A stretch of DNA of 64,000 nucleotides from Antedon bifida. Lineage: Eukaryota; Echinodermata; Crinoidea; Comatulida; Antedonidae. The notes beneath the pieces were generated by a model. The model ran no database searches, was not told where the DNA came from, and worked only from the letters and a program-made list of their open reading frames with translations. The stretch spans positions 11,966,001 to 12,030,000 of the forward strand of contig OY727102.1 of the NCBI GenBank assembly GCA_963402885.1, read 5' to 3'. Made by a program: the position numbers and the translations under genes. Within the stretch, counting starts at the first letter, position 1, and the number at the start of each line of letters is the position of its first letter. This document shows, in pieces, positions 1 to 13,500 of this stretch.

Positions 1-3000
1 ATTCAAGTGGCCATTTGATGACGTCAAAACATTTTGTACGTAAAATGTGTACATGAATTCATATCTACAACTCAATGGCTTCCAGAATAAGTTAAAAAAA
101 TCGGGGGTCATCTTGCATTCTGAAGAATTATTTTCATTTTAAAAAAGACCTATTTTTCACCATTTTCAGAACTTTTGTAAAATAAATGTGCGCATTTTGT
201 CATTTTTAACGTGCTCGTATAGCGTTATTTTAAGTCGGAACTGACTCAAATTTGGTGAATGTACTAAGGATGGTGAGTAGAATGAGATTTGTAAAAAAAA
301 TTCATATTTTTTACGCTTTTTAAGTATCGCGCGCGCAAAAACGCATTTTTGCGCAGTAATTTTTTGAAACACGCAAATGGCCTAATTCATGCTCTAAATT
401 GATCAAAGCTTAATTTTGAGCGTTTTAAATTTTTAACGCGCGATATCACGCGCATGAACCTACGTGCGCGTGAGTTTTTATTTGCTAATATTTTTACCCT
501 TGATCTGAAGTTTACGTGTAGTGAATTTCATTAATATGTGATAATGAATTATGGAGATATGATTGATAATGTGATTTCGCAAAATGGCGTATAAATGTCG
601 TCACGGATGAGTGATCACGCTGGAAAGCTTATTAGGATTAAGTTGTATTATTTGAAAGATATTCTGAAATTTTTGTAATCATTGACATTAAACTTTTTGA
701 GATAATTGTTACACAAAATAGTGTACAGAAACAATAAAAAGAAAAAAAAAAATAAAAAAAAAAATAATAATAAAGATTTTATACAATAACAATAGGTGAT
801 CATTTTATTCTAAATGATCACCTAATTAAGCAGCAACGTTAAATACAACCTATCGGAGTTCGGATAAATTCTGCGCCTTTAATCCTTTACTTATGACTTC
901 ATAAAGTGCGTCAATTACAAGCCAGCTTAGGCTCATCTGTTTATGGTGTTGATACTTGCACTTCACTACTTCCTTCGGGAAATACCGCAATTACAAGCGG
1001 CATTACCAATAGTCACAACCCCCATTGATAATTATCCTTCCGCAAGGTAGGCCTAAGTTCATCACTCCTCATGAATCCTTATTTTCAAATTGACATTTTC
1101 GTGAAGACACGCACACAATGACATCATAGGCTCTGCTTTGTATTTTTTCATAGAAGGATGCGTTTTTCACATGTTATAAATATTATGTTATCATCTTGTT
1201 TGACGCGCAGCGTAAAACATTAATTATTACCGCGGTAACTCAAACTGTGTTTGACAGTCATGTTATTGTTTTCTCAAAACTGAATAATTCTAATAATAAT
1301 GAGATTTTGTAGACATCGGGCGTGAAGTTTAAAGACGCAATTTTGCAATTACTTGTTGTGTAGGCCTACTGCTGTCCATGGTATATGGCCAATTAGCCAG
1401 CTTTTGGTAACGAGCATATAGGCCTAAGTAGTTGTCGTGACTGCTTTATTAATATTAGGCCTATTTTAATGTTGCTTATATTATCCGGGGTTCTACAATG
1501 AATCACTAGGGTACGATGAGTCTATATCTAAACCTAATTTATAAAATACTATTAAATAACATATTTTCCCTTATTTACCAGTTCCCTATATAAATAAATA
1601 TTGAATTAAATATATTTATGTCTATAGGCCTATTAATCAGTACATTTTTACCTTTCATCCTCAAAGAATATTGTTTGCTTTTTATTTGGTTTATAATTCT
1701 TTCTTTTTGTTAAAACAAGGCATACAACTATGTTATATTAATACTACGAAACCCTATTAAGAGAACACATTTGGACCCAGGAATGTATCCCTTTAATAGG
1801 GTGTTCTGAAGCATACATTTCCATAATGTAAATCATTCCCCCCGTCTTCGTTTGACGGAAAAGTGTCCAATGAATAGGAGGGCTATACTTTATCCAATCT
1901 TTATTCCAGCCTGAATTGTATCCTTAGTTTTGTTGTAAATCTAACTGCAAGATGATGTAGGTTTAAATTAAAGAAGTTTCAGGAAGGGTGAACGAGTTTC
2001 GAGAAATATTATTTTGGGCAGGGCGTCACAATATGACATCTGGACTGACTGCTTTCGCTGAGCAACACCGATATCGCATATATTAGGTTAGTCCTCGCTG
2101 GGTTTAAATTTAATTATTTTGTCGGTTCATCGTTTAGAAATTAATACCCTAAGTGTTAGTTTTTCTCACGTGCTGTTTAAATCGGTCATAGGTGTTTATT
2201 AGTTTTTAATGATTGTATTTTTCATTAATTTAGGTCAAGTCTTTCTAATTAAGCAAAGACACCTTTTATCTGTTTCCCATCGCTACTGTCGACCTTCCAC
2301 TGTACCATGTTGTCCATATTCGGTCGTAATCCTTCTATCGTTTAGGCCCACCACATCAAACGTATCGAGGATCATATGCCTCCCCATTGTGCCTAGGAAA
2401 CGATATACTCGCTGGAAGAACGCAGTGAATAAATCCCCCAAGATCCAAATGGCGGAAACAATACAAAAGACAAGGCATCATCAAACTATAACTTGTGTTA
2501 GGCTGTTACACTGTAACTTATTGTCCTGCAATATTCGATGAGCACCCGTTTGTAATCTCCCGGGAAATACAATACAATAAATGCTTAGTATTACTGGATA
2601 TTCGATGGTACTTGAGTGGCGTGTTGTCTTTCCCGTATGTTCCTACTCACGTTTAGTTACGGGCCTTTGGAGAAATAATACAATACATTCAACCGCAGTT
2701 TTTAATACCTTTCGTAACTAGAATGGTCAGACGATGATGCTACTAAGTTTGATAACAATTGCGCCATTTATTTCGTTAATATTTAATCTCAGAGGAAAAG
2801 TTTTGTTGACACAGATCGTGATCGAAAAGGGCAGTGAAGGTCTCGAATATTGGTGCTATAAATGTTTCGATTGTATGGCTCAGTATTCGTATTTTTATCA
2901 GACTTTTTTGTGGAATGCAGAATAATTTTAGATGTTTCTTTCTAAATGTAGGCCAATACAAAAAGGGGGTTTCTATAATATAAACTTTTAAATTTGGTTT

Positions 3001-3649
3001 AGTGCCATTATTTATGCAAATTGCTAAATACAGCATCACATGTGACTGCTTTACCTAACTTAAAAAATAATTCCTATGATATGTCAATATTGTGACGAAC
3101 ACGTGTTTGTATCATCTGAAAAATTAAGATACAGTACGAAGAATCGTGTAAATTTATTATAACTTTCTTATCAACAATATTTTTGTCATTATTTTTCTTC
3201 GTCATTTTTATATGATCAGAGTTATTAATATATAAGACCAAACAACAAGCGTTCAATATCGTCTCGTTACAAGTATACCATTGTAACCTAGTTGTATGAA
3301 CTTTGTATTGTATTGACGACCTATAAAACAATACTCATTAAGTTGTGGTGTTATTTAAATATATTACGCATTATTCACTTTCGTAAATAGTTGTTTTGTG
3401 TTGACGTGATAGAACGTACGTAAGTCATGCCCTATGCAAATGTGTCTGTGTATACAGCATGTGTTCTGTTACGTCATTTCTTCACAACGATATAAAAAAA
3501 GTTGATATATCGTGGATTGTGGCTTATGATTTAATCAAATAATTAACCAAAAGACCAATCGGATATCGTGGACAACTGACGCATGTGGAACATTATCAAT
3601 GAAATCGTGCGCGCGACGGGTTGCGCCTTGGTGCAAACAGAGTCCACGA
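1..3649. other. Region without a recognised gene
   Basis: I see no convincing coding exon here. The first 700 bases mix AT-rich sequence with CG-containing words (GCGCGCGC, GACGTC, ATCACGCG), unlike the CpG-poor DNA around them; this may be an old dispersed repeat, but I cannot name it. A perfect hairpin lies at 793-824. A degraded inverted-repeat remnant resembling the element at 40609 may lie near 1745-1880. The open frame at 2209-2541 on the plus strand has no domain-like features and I do not treat it as a gene. Confidence 0.5.
793..824. repeat. Perfect 13-bp hairpin
   Basis: AGGTGATCATTT (794-805) is followed by the six-base loop TATTCT and the exact reverse complement AAATGATCACCT (812-823); T793 and A824 add one more pair. 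There is no adjacent coding exon. It could be the centre of a small foldback element. Confidence 0.7.
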
Positions 3650-3892
3650 TCATACCCCACTCAGCTCCCGTCTGACCATATATGGTTGGAGAGTTGGAAT
3701 GCCAGGGATGTCCAGGGTGCGTTCTTTGCGTTCTCGTACCGCCTTAAAGATGAGATAGAGGCCTAGGCTAAAACCAACGGTACTAGACACCGATGGAATT
3801 CCAGCATCTATGATTGGAATTATCACTGCTGACCCGTGCCAAATGGCTTCTCTAATAGTCAAATCAACAACATTAAATTCGGATGTGGTCAT
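3650..3892 (-). CDS. Candidate first exon of an unidentified membrane protein
   Basis: An open frame of 80 codons starts with ATG at 3892. The peptide has a short polar N-terminus (MTTSEFNVVDL), a hydrophobic stretch at about residues 20-50 that could be one membrane segment, and a basic stretch KAVRERKER followed by DIPGIPTLQPYM. Codon use looks more gene-like than in neighbouring frames. Near the end, GGG is followed by GTATGA, a possible splice donor at about 3653, so this may be a first exon reading leftwards rather than a complete gene. I do not recognise the family and found no second exon. The overlapping plus-strand frame at 3836-4108 looks like a shadow. Confidence 0.3.
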   Translation of the reverse strand: MTTSEFNVVDLTIREAIWHGSAVIIPIIDAGIPSVSSTVGFSLGLYLIFKAVRERKERTLDIPGIPTLQPYMVRRELSGV

Positions 3893-6800
3893 GAACTAAT
3901 TATCATGCATTCGTTCGTACGAAAGGCCGGCTATTATTTACGCTATTATTGCATTTGCCGCTTTATCGGTGTAAAAACTATTTCGGTTGCTCGAAAGGGG
4001 AGTGCAAGACAAAGAAACAGGGAGAGGAGTGTAGAGTTTAGGGTCATGATAAACAGTTCATGCATGATTACTGTAATAATGTATGCCATTATTGCATTCA
4101 GTAATTAAGATAACAAAAAAGAACATATAAAAAGAAAGTGATATTGGGAAGAAATTCATGTTAAATAACTATGTTTTGTCATTTAATGATATTCCTCTGT
4201 TTTATTGGGCCTATTTAAAAGTGAGTTAACATTTCTTTGTTAGCAACCTAAACATTCAGCACAGGGGAAAAACTAGGGGAAACACATTGTGAAATCCAAT
4301 GCAATAAATTTGTGCTAAATTATTACGATTTCAACTTATTTAACGCATGAAGTAAGATGTTATGTGCAACAACAAAAAAACTAGAAAGTAAAACCACTAT
4401 TGTCTGTCCTCCTTTAGTTTGAGTACACCCGCTTAAATTAGGCCTGACATCATAATTGCTCAAATAGCGCCGTGTTTTCCGGTTCGCGTACAAAAGGAGT
4501 GCTTAAAATGTGATTGTATCCCACATCACTTAACGGTATACAGCGCACTTGAGAACACCATAGTAACCCACAGTAATTTGCTTAGCTCAGTCGTGGAAAT
4601 ATCCTGGATTTATTACTGGCAAACCTATACACCATAATATCTTAGTGGACCATATAGCCTGCTAGCCTGCAAATGCGTAAGTCGTGCTTTGTTGTTTTTT
4701 TTAAATAATAATATAGAAATACTGTGTTCGAGTTTATTAAATTATTGGTTTAGCTGAAAATAAGTACGATGGGGCACAATTGCGATAAACAGTCATGAAT
4801 GTGTTATGCATTTTGGACTACTGAAGTATAATATTGCAATATGCCTTAATCCGAAAACGGGACATTTCGGAACTTAATAATAATAAACTCCGATCTTTAC
4901 CCCTTACCTTGATATTAATAATAATATTTAATAGACTCGGAGAGTACATAGAAGAGAGTTAATATGCTGGTAACTGAGTTTACATTAAACATTCGAAGTT
5001 GCATATATTAATGTGGTGAATAAAAAATACAGTAACTATAATTATTGAGTCGGTTCTATACCCGGAAAATAATGGTATACAATGTACTATGATACACGTC
5101 ATTGTATGCTGCTGTATTTCGCGATACAACACATGACTAAATCACATGTCATGGTATTGTTATGAATATGTACCGGTACGTCTTAAAATGATCCACGAAA
5201 AAGTGTTTCTTTATTTTAAAAGTGTAGGCCTTACTAAAACTAATCCAAGACTTGCACGTAATTAGAACCTTAACCAAGAAGGAACTGTTTCTAATTATTG
5301 TCAGAGTTGGTATCCTTAAGTGTTGATCTTTTTAGGTCTAATAACTGTTGGAATAATCTGATTGACCTAGAAATGGACATCCGTGTATAACGTACGTAGT
5401 ATATATAGCCTGCTATAATCTACAATGCGACTGTAATTCATGGTTTTCTTTGTTTAATTAATCAAAATTATTTATATAATCATTTTCTATGATTGCGAAT
5501 CAAAACTGTGATCTTCATTGATCGTCGGTATCACAATTTAATGGGCGTTGCCAAATACGGTTTTATTAATGGAGGTACCGTATGTTAATATCATCATTTC
5601 TCATCATCGGACCTCTGCTTCTTCAGTAAACTACTATCATATCATGATGGGCTGCAGGAGCGCGTGCACGCACATGCTTCATGGATGGGCACATTGTTAA
5701 CAGGCCTACTTAACGATGTCATTCATTTATCGAGGGACATGATAGGCCCCCTGTGTACATAGTGTCTCGTCTTGGTGTTCGCGGTTCGTACTTTGTTCTT
5801 CAGCAGTTTACATTCAATAAAACAATAATTTCCTGTTCTTAATTCACTCACTTGACACGTTTGAGTAACTACTCGTCGGATATATGATTCATAACACTTA
5901 CTTGGCAACACCCTTCTCTCAAAAAAAGAGGTAACCCTTTATAAAATGGGTAGATATACACTGTAAATTTAAGTTGCCACGCCCTCCCCCCTCTGTTATA
6001 ATCAAACGTGCGCCCTCTATTATTAATCAAAGTTGGCGTTAGACTTTCAAAGCGCGATTGTGCGGTTGTCGAAATGCTGTTTACTATCGTACTTTGTACC
6101 GTTGTGGCGGAAAAAGCTAAACTGCTTTACGTGTTTAACATAATCCTACGTGCACTATTAAATTACTATTCTACTCTGTAGTCAATTTAGGTGTATCCTG
6201 CAGTCCCGTCTGGTTCATGGTCCACTTATCTCTTGCGTTCATCAATCTTGTGAATATTAATTGGAAAAACGCGGATTCGTTTAAGTTATTCCCACGTCAG
6301 AAATGACAGCATTGACATACGAACTCCTGTTGTTGTGATAAATAATTTAACATTCAATACTTGATGTTCCTAACAAATACAGTAGTGCATCATTTATCTA
6401 TGTTGACTGTACAATTAGTTATGCTAAGCTACTTGTAACGTGGTGTGATGAACACAACATTCAATATAGCCTGTGATACAGGGCTTACAAAACTGGTAAA
6501 CTAACGTAAACACTTAGTATAGTACTAAAGTTCAACATTGGTTCATTCATTTTGTAAATTGTGTTATCTTTGATATTAGATAAAAGACCAACACGTATAA
6601 AACGTAAGTAGTTAAAAGGGAATATGAGAAAGTGTGTAAAGCCTAAAACTATACTGGCAATGATCATTGTAAAATAAATCGAAATGTTACTTCTCTTGGG
6701 TTCAGTGAAGATAAGGGGATTACATTAGCGTGATGGATGGCCAAGCTAACAAACGGATTAGACAATCTTGTTTATAGGCACGGTCGACGATTAATGATTT

Positions 6801-7556
6801 AGCAAGAATGGGCGCAATGACCAGCCCGAAGAAAGGGAACTATAAGTCATCAGTTTTTAAATCAACGCCTACAGGCGCAAAAGGAGCAGGTTTTAGCACT
6901 ATCGGATGCATCCGTAAATTGTATTGCGGCCGTGGGAAATTAGATTCTATCAAAATACTGTGAATTGTAAATGACCAAAAAGTGCGCCAATGGGGTTTTG
7001 TAATAAACTCAGAAGACTTTGCATAAATATTGGTACTGATTCTATAAATTACTTGTGCTTTACGTAAACGTCACTTGGGTGAGTTTTACAGCCTCTGGTT
7101 AAAAATCTCTCTCGAGGGATTCATAGGCTGATGATCTTTTGAGAACAGAGAGACACTCACGCGAACTAAACAGAGGCATACGTGTGCTGTGAAGGGTCAG
7201 CTTGCTAGGCTACTTCACTTACGCTATCAATTATTCATCTGAGTAGTGTGACAAAGCAGCCTGTATGTGTGTTGATGCTGGTAGGTAATAGGATGGTTCT
7301 GCACGCTACCGTAGCTCATTATGCATTATTTTGTTCATCAGATTTTTGTGTCGTATGTTGTACGCTGTTTCGCGTCACGACCTTTCACTCACAACGCGAC
7401 ACGTCTCTGAATATTCGAGCATTACTCAACATTTCAAACATTTTTCTTTATACAGTAGGCCTAGGCCTATAGACGCTGGTTTTATTTAAACTAATTGGTA
7501 TTTTCCCAAATAATTTTCTTTTTTTAAGTTTTGAAATATTTTATCTTCATTTTTAG
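3893..7556. other. Region upstream of the first visible NOL4 exon, no gene seen
   Basis: AT-rich sequence with no exon I can support. It is either a long NOL4 intron or the space between NOL4 and a neighbour. Only short frames without recognisable features are present. A run of repeated TAGGCCTA words lies at about 7455-7470, just before the first visible exon. Confidence 0.5.
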
Positions 7557-10500
7557 GACGATACCTCATTGTCAAGTGTTGATACAGAAATTAGCGATCC
7601 TAGCTTAACCTCTGACCCAACCCTTACTCCGGCAGGCGAGGCTAGCTTGACGCCAGCAGAGGTACGAAGCCTGAGTCCTCATCAACCCCTCGCACTGGAT
7701 CACCATATCAAAAAAGGTATGTTGTTGTTTGTCGGGAAATGTTGTATTACTAGCTTGTGGGTCTCTATTGTTTAAATACCTGTTTTCAAGTTAAAGAAAC
7801 CTGTCCCTGTTGTGCAATGAGGTGTGACATGTTTCAATGGAACTTTACTTTCTAGGAATTTGTGTTTACTTTGAGGGCGCGCGCCCGGTGTGGTGGAGTC
7901 CTCCTTTCTCTCTCCCCCACCCTTTGTTGGAAGAAAAAAAGACTAGGAGAACCAGCTCCATCAGTCCAGTCAACACTAGGAATATCTTGGGCCTAGGTCC
8001 GGTTGAAAAGATATCTTAAATAATACTACTACTACTACTTAATACTTAAGTAGGCCAAATACTGAGTGAGGTAATAAATATAGCTCATTTGATATTTAAT
8101 TCTAAAACTTAATGTGTTGATGTACTCCGGAAAACTTTTTTACCGTGTTTACTGTACACGTGGTTGGTGTGACGTCTTGGCGGTGCGTGTTGGTGGCTAT
8201 TTAATTTAAGCCCACTGTTGCCCCATTTAGGGGCTAGAGTAATAATAAATTCAGTAGGCTAAGGCCAAAAAAAGGGACAGACAATTTATGGTCGCATTTA
8301 AAAAAAAGTACAAACTAGAATTTGGATAGTGTTTTAATGAGTACTCTTTCCCCTCCTACATAAAAAGAAAGGATTTGGGGGAAATTTGAGGGTCATATAA
8401 TAACTGTACCCCACTTCCACTATATGGATGGGTGTGTTAGTGTTGTTATATACTATGATTGTTTTTTTATTTCATACATCCAACATGGATAAACTAAAAC
8501 AATAATGAAACAATTCCAAGAAACAACTACAATTAGATTTGATTTTCGAGGTGTACAGTAATTTATGTATGATAGGCCTAATGTTATTTAGCATTGAATA
8601 ACATATATGCCAATTTAAATTAAAACTATTAATTTTTTCTGTGTGTTTTTAGTGTATATAGTTATAAAAAAAAAATGTTTTCATTACAGAAGATTTAAAG
8701 TCATCAAAACCAAGCAGTGGGCAAGCTACACCTACACTTGAAGAAAGCCGTTCTCCAATGCCTACCGATCCCCAAGTTGCCTTGATTGAAGCCCGTAGAG
8801 ATATGAAGAGGGCTTCATCACCACAAGGTGTTGAGAGATTCACAGCTCAGAACATGGAATACAAAGGATATGTGGACAGCTATGCACCATCAATACGATT
8901 TGGGGTAAGTATTTTGTAGCTGATGGTAACTCTGATAAGGACTTAAAACTGGAGGTCCAGTGTACACATCTGGCTCGTGTGCACTTTAAAGAACCCAGTA
9001 CATATACCTTTCCAAAAAGTAGTAACTCTGGTTTACTGGTCCATGCAGCCCCTGTCGTTGAAGAAAGTTCAGCCCAGTAGGCTGCAAGTCGCGGTTATTC
9101 CCCCAATTTACATACTTAGTTCACATCACATTTAAGACTTTATATTTATCAACATGTACTGTAAATAGATAAACGTCATTCTTGTAGGGTCAGAGGGCGG
9201 ATCCAGGTGGGGGAGCACTAGGAAAGCCTGCCTCCCCTTTTAACAGGCAAAATTAAATTATGAACTACTTTTTAATATCTATTTTTGACAGAATGTAAAA
9301 TTATCAGTGCTCCACTGGATCCACCCTGAGGGTACACTTTCAAATATTTTAAATTATGGTGACAAATCAGAATTTTCACAGTCTGAGTGTGAATTGGGGT
9401 GCTAAAACATGCTGTAACCTGATGAGTGCTAATACTTTTATCGATATTGAATTTGTTATAACTTAAACTAAAAAATCAATGTTTTTTGTTCATTATTTCA
9501 GCAAGCACCGTCAAATGGTCACTTTCCTTACGGATTAACTCAACCACAGCAGGAAAGAGCGCACGAGGCACCGGAAGATCTGACCGTAACAAAAGATGAG
9601 GACGAAGATGATGACGGGGATGATGATAGCGACAAGCTGAATGAATCAACACCAGGAGTAGATCCTGAGAGACTCAAAGCCTTTAATGTACGTTAATCAA
9701 TCAGCATTTAGGCAACAATTTGTGATGACCTATGACCTAGTTATGTCATGTTAATTCATTTTGCGCATGCAAGGATGTGCTTCATGACTTGAGTACTCCA
9801 CACTGATGGTTCTATGTCTGGACGATGAGCACCACAATATGTCTCTGTCATAGGTCAACATAAATCATGAAAGGGCATCACAGTCATTAATGTGACTTCA
9901 GTCCAACAAAGACATATTAATGTGTACATGTTTTTACCTGCCAATCAGTAGTGATAAACAGTAAAGCTCTTCTTTAAGTCAACATCTTTCGGTCAGCTTT
10001 TCAGTAACGAAATGCTTGTCTACTGTACTTGGTCAGCCAATCAAAAAGTTGTTCGATCAGTTGGTCAAGTGGTTGGTTGTTGATTCAGTTGATTGGTAAT
10101 TTTGTCAACCATCTGTTAATTGGTTTGGTCAATCAGTTGGTCAGTCTGCCTGCTAGTTGGTCAATATAGAATGGTGGATCATTTGTAGTCCGTAAATAAG
10201 CTTGACCGGTCTACCAGTAAGCCTATAACAAATACATAAAATATGATGTTGATATTTATTTGGTTTAGCTATGTTCATCTTCCCATCCTTTATATAACAT
10301 GTATAGATTCTAACTATAAAAGAGTTTAATACATTGTTCAAAGTGTATTTGTTTGTAGGTATTACTCAGTTATCAATATTGTATTAGAATAATACTGTAT
10401 TTATATGTTCAAAATACTATAATTTACATTAATATATACTTTTACATTCATAGGTATGGAAGGCAATCAAGGCCAAAAATACAATTACAAACATATAAAG

Positions 10501-13500
10501 TATTTGCGAAAATACAGTATACAATGGTCATTTTCTGCGCATTCATTTTCGCGACTCGTACGTTTTTGTCTTGTGTTCATTGTATGTTTGTAATTGTATT
10601 TCTGGCGGTGATTGCCTTCCATACATATGATCTCACTGATAATAAGAATACAGCACAAGTTGAAGAAAGTCTGAAATTTAACCTATTACACCATCAAATT
10701 TTAAATGCACTAATAACAGTTCGTGTTTATTGCATTAAGTGAATCATTTTTAATGAGGCTAGACAGTGTTGGAGCTCAATAATAGGCAGTGTGTAATTCC
10801 ACAACATTATTTGTTTTTAATTTAACTGAATAATATATTTAGAGAAGAAGAGCGTTTGGGTTACTATAATTATATATTTCAGGCTAAAAATGTAATATAT
10901 AAAATACTTTGTGAATAATTTTTTAGAAGGAAATGAAAGATGAAAAATGATGGTTTTGGATTTGTTTATGGATTATAAGAATAAGAGGTACACCTGAGAG
11001 GACAAAACCACAATATTCAGGCATACACTCTGTTACCTGTTTGAAAGGTTCTTTCCCTTTTGTTAATAAATTATTTGACTTCCTGAATTAGTGATTAAAA
11101 CAATAACAAATTATTCCGTTTGTTTCTTTTTATTCTTATCATTAATAACTTTAATTATGTTTCATATCTTATAGATGTTTGTACGTCTTTTTGTTGATGA
11201 AAATCTGGACCGAATGGTACCGATCTCAAAACAACCTAAAGACAAAGTACAAGCAATACTGGAGGCATGCTACAGACAGTTTCCAGAGTTCCACGAAAGA
11301 GCTAGAAAAAGAATAAGAACATACCTCAAGTCCTGTAGAAGGATGAAAAGACAGAGAGACGCTAATGGATTAGATTCAGTAAGTAAATTATAAGATTAAA
11401 ACCATGATGGCACCGGAATTTTTCCAACAGAGGGGCTGCACAACGAGAGGTGCATAGTACCATCCAAAAAAGAAAAAATACATGCCACAACGGGAGATAT
11501 GATACCATATTTACCATGCAAAAAAATACATACCGCAATGAAAGTTATTATACCATATTTCCCATGCAAAAAAATACATACCGCAATGAAAGTTATGATA
11601 CCATATTTACCATGCAAAAAAATACATACCACAATGAAAGTTATGATACCACATTTCCCATGCAAAAAAATACATACCGCAATGAAAGTTATGATACCAT
11701 ATTTACCATGCAAAAAAATACATACCACAATGAAAGTTATGATACCATATTTACCATGCAAAAAAAATGCAGTACAGTGTCTGACTTAATATGTACTATA
11801 AATGATAGTAGTGGTACTCAAATGTACCATATTTATTTATAATTATATTATCCTGACAATTGTACATTTAACTCTTTTTTTAATTGTGTCTACCTGAAAG
11901 TCAGTTTTATAAATCTCCCGATTTTGGAGTTGACTATTTCTTAATAAGAATATATTTCATTCCAACCGCCTGGGTTTACTAGTTTAGCGGAACAAGATTG
12001 CTAAACTTGACGGAAAATCAATATTTGACTTGGTACTGTATGTATGTTTAAATTCAACTCACAAAGATACAGTTCGATAGTGGAAATTGTTAATTTTAAC
12101 TCTGAACGCATACAGTAAACGTGAAATAAGCTAACAAAACAGTTAACAGGAAATCTGGATTTAAAATTTTGAAAATATAACCTCCCAAAATGTAGTTAAA
12201 ATAATTATCAATAGAAATTTAAAACCTACCCTACCTTTTAAAACCAGGACAAATTTGGAATAATTTTATGCAAACTGATACATTGGTGGCACTCTCAAAC
12301 TTTCCAATCTTATATTATGCAAAAAGGTCAAAATGGGATTTTTTTTAGACTCGCTGTTTTAAGCAATTTATGTATAATGAAGCCACTTGCTTGGTAACGG
12401 TATACTGATCTCCATCCATCATTCTATGCTTTTAACGAGAAAATTTAATTATGGACATGCTAAAAATGCATTAGGGGAATTAGCCATGTTCAATTTATTG
12501 ATGGTAAATTGTAAGACACCCCTTTTTAATAGGGTGGGACTTCGGAAATGTAATTATTTTAAACACGGATACACTTTTTAACATGGTCATACTTTAGTTT
12601 GTCTTTTTAATTAACTTCCTTTAGATTCCAAGTATTTTCTAGAAAAGCTTTTCACCCATATTTGACAATTCATTGTCAGTTTTAACTTCTAAAATTTAAA
12701 ACGTTAATTTGATTTTTCTTCATGATAGTACATGATTTACACATTATGCCTAACAGAGAATCTTTCTTTCTGTGAATAGTAGTACAGTAGTAGTAGTAGT
12801 GGTCGAGAGTGTTTTAAGATCCATTAAAGATGATTTTCCAGCAACTTTTTTTAAAAGAGTCCATCAGGGACCGATTTCTGAAATGGAGAATACAGTGTGA
12901 ATAATAGACTTGCTGTGACAAAGCCCCCTATAATGTATATCAAAGGGCTCTCCATTGCGTAGTGCCGTTCTGACAATTATAGGCTGTGTTTGTACTCTTA
13001 TTATCATTTACAAATAAGTATGATTTAGGTTATGATAGATATATTTGCCCACCATTGACTGCCACTTATAAGAGATGTTTTCTTTTGACATGTAGTTTAC
13101 ATCACTCAAATTAGACAGCCTTTTATCTTTCTTTGGGACCTACAGGCTTAACATCTCTTAAATCATTTCCTTCGCTGCTGACTCATTTGTGTGTTTCTCC
13201 CCAATATTTTTTGAAATCTTGGTAGGTACTCAAAACACTTAAGCTGGGCTAAGCATACAGGGTCTGTGTCATCTGACCTGGCCAGGTTCATACCCTGCAT
13301 GAGGCCTGGTGCAGTACACATTTGAGGATGAATGACGGGCATATTTTTTTTTTATGTTGAAAGTGTTCTTTGGTACCAAACAGACAACCACCATTTTGTA
13401 AATTATTCCCTTACAAAATGTTATACGTTATAGCATGTGGAATAATTCAATAATAGTATTTCATGTCATTCAGTGGTGTAAAGATACCTTTAACTTTACA

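Noticed and set aside
2209-2541. Plus-strand frame of 110 codons.
   Set aside because: No domain, no convincing splice context and a composition like the surrounding non-coding DNA.
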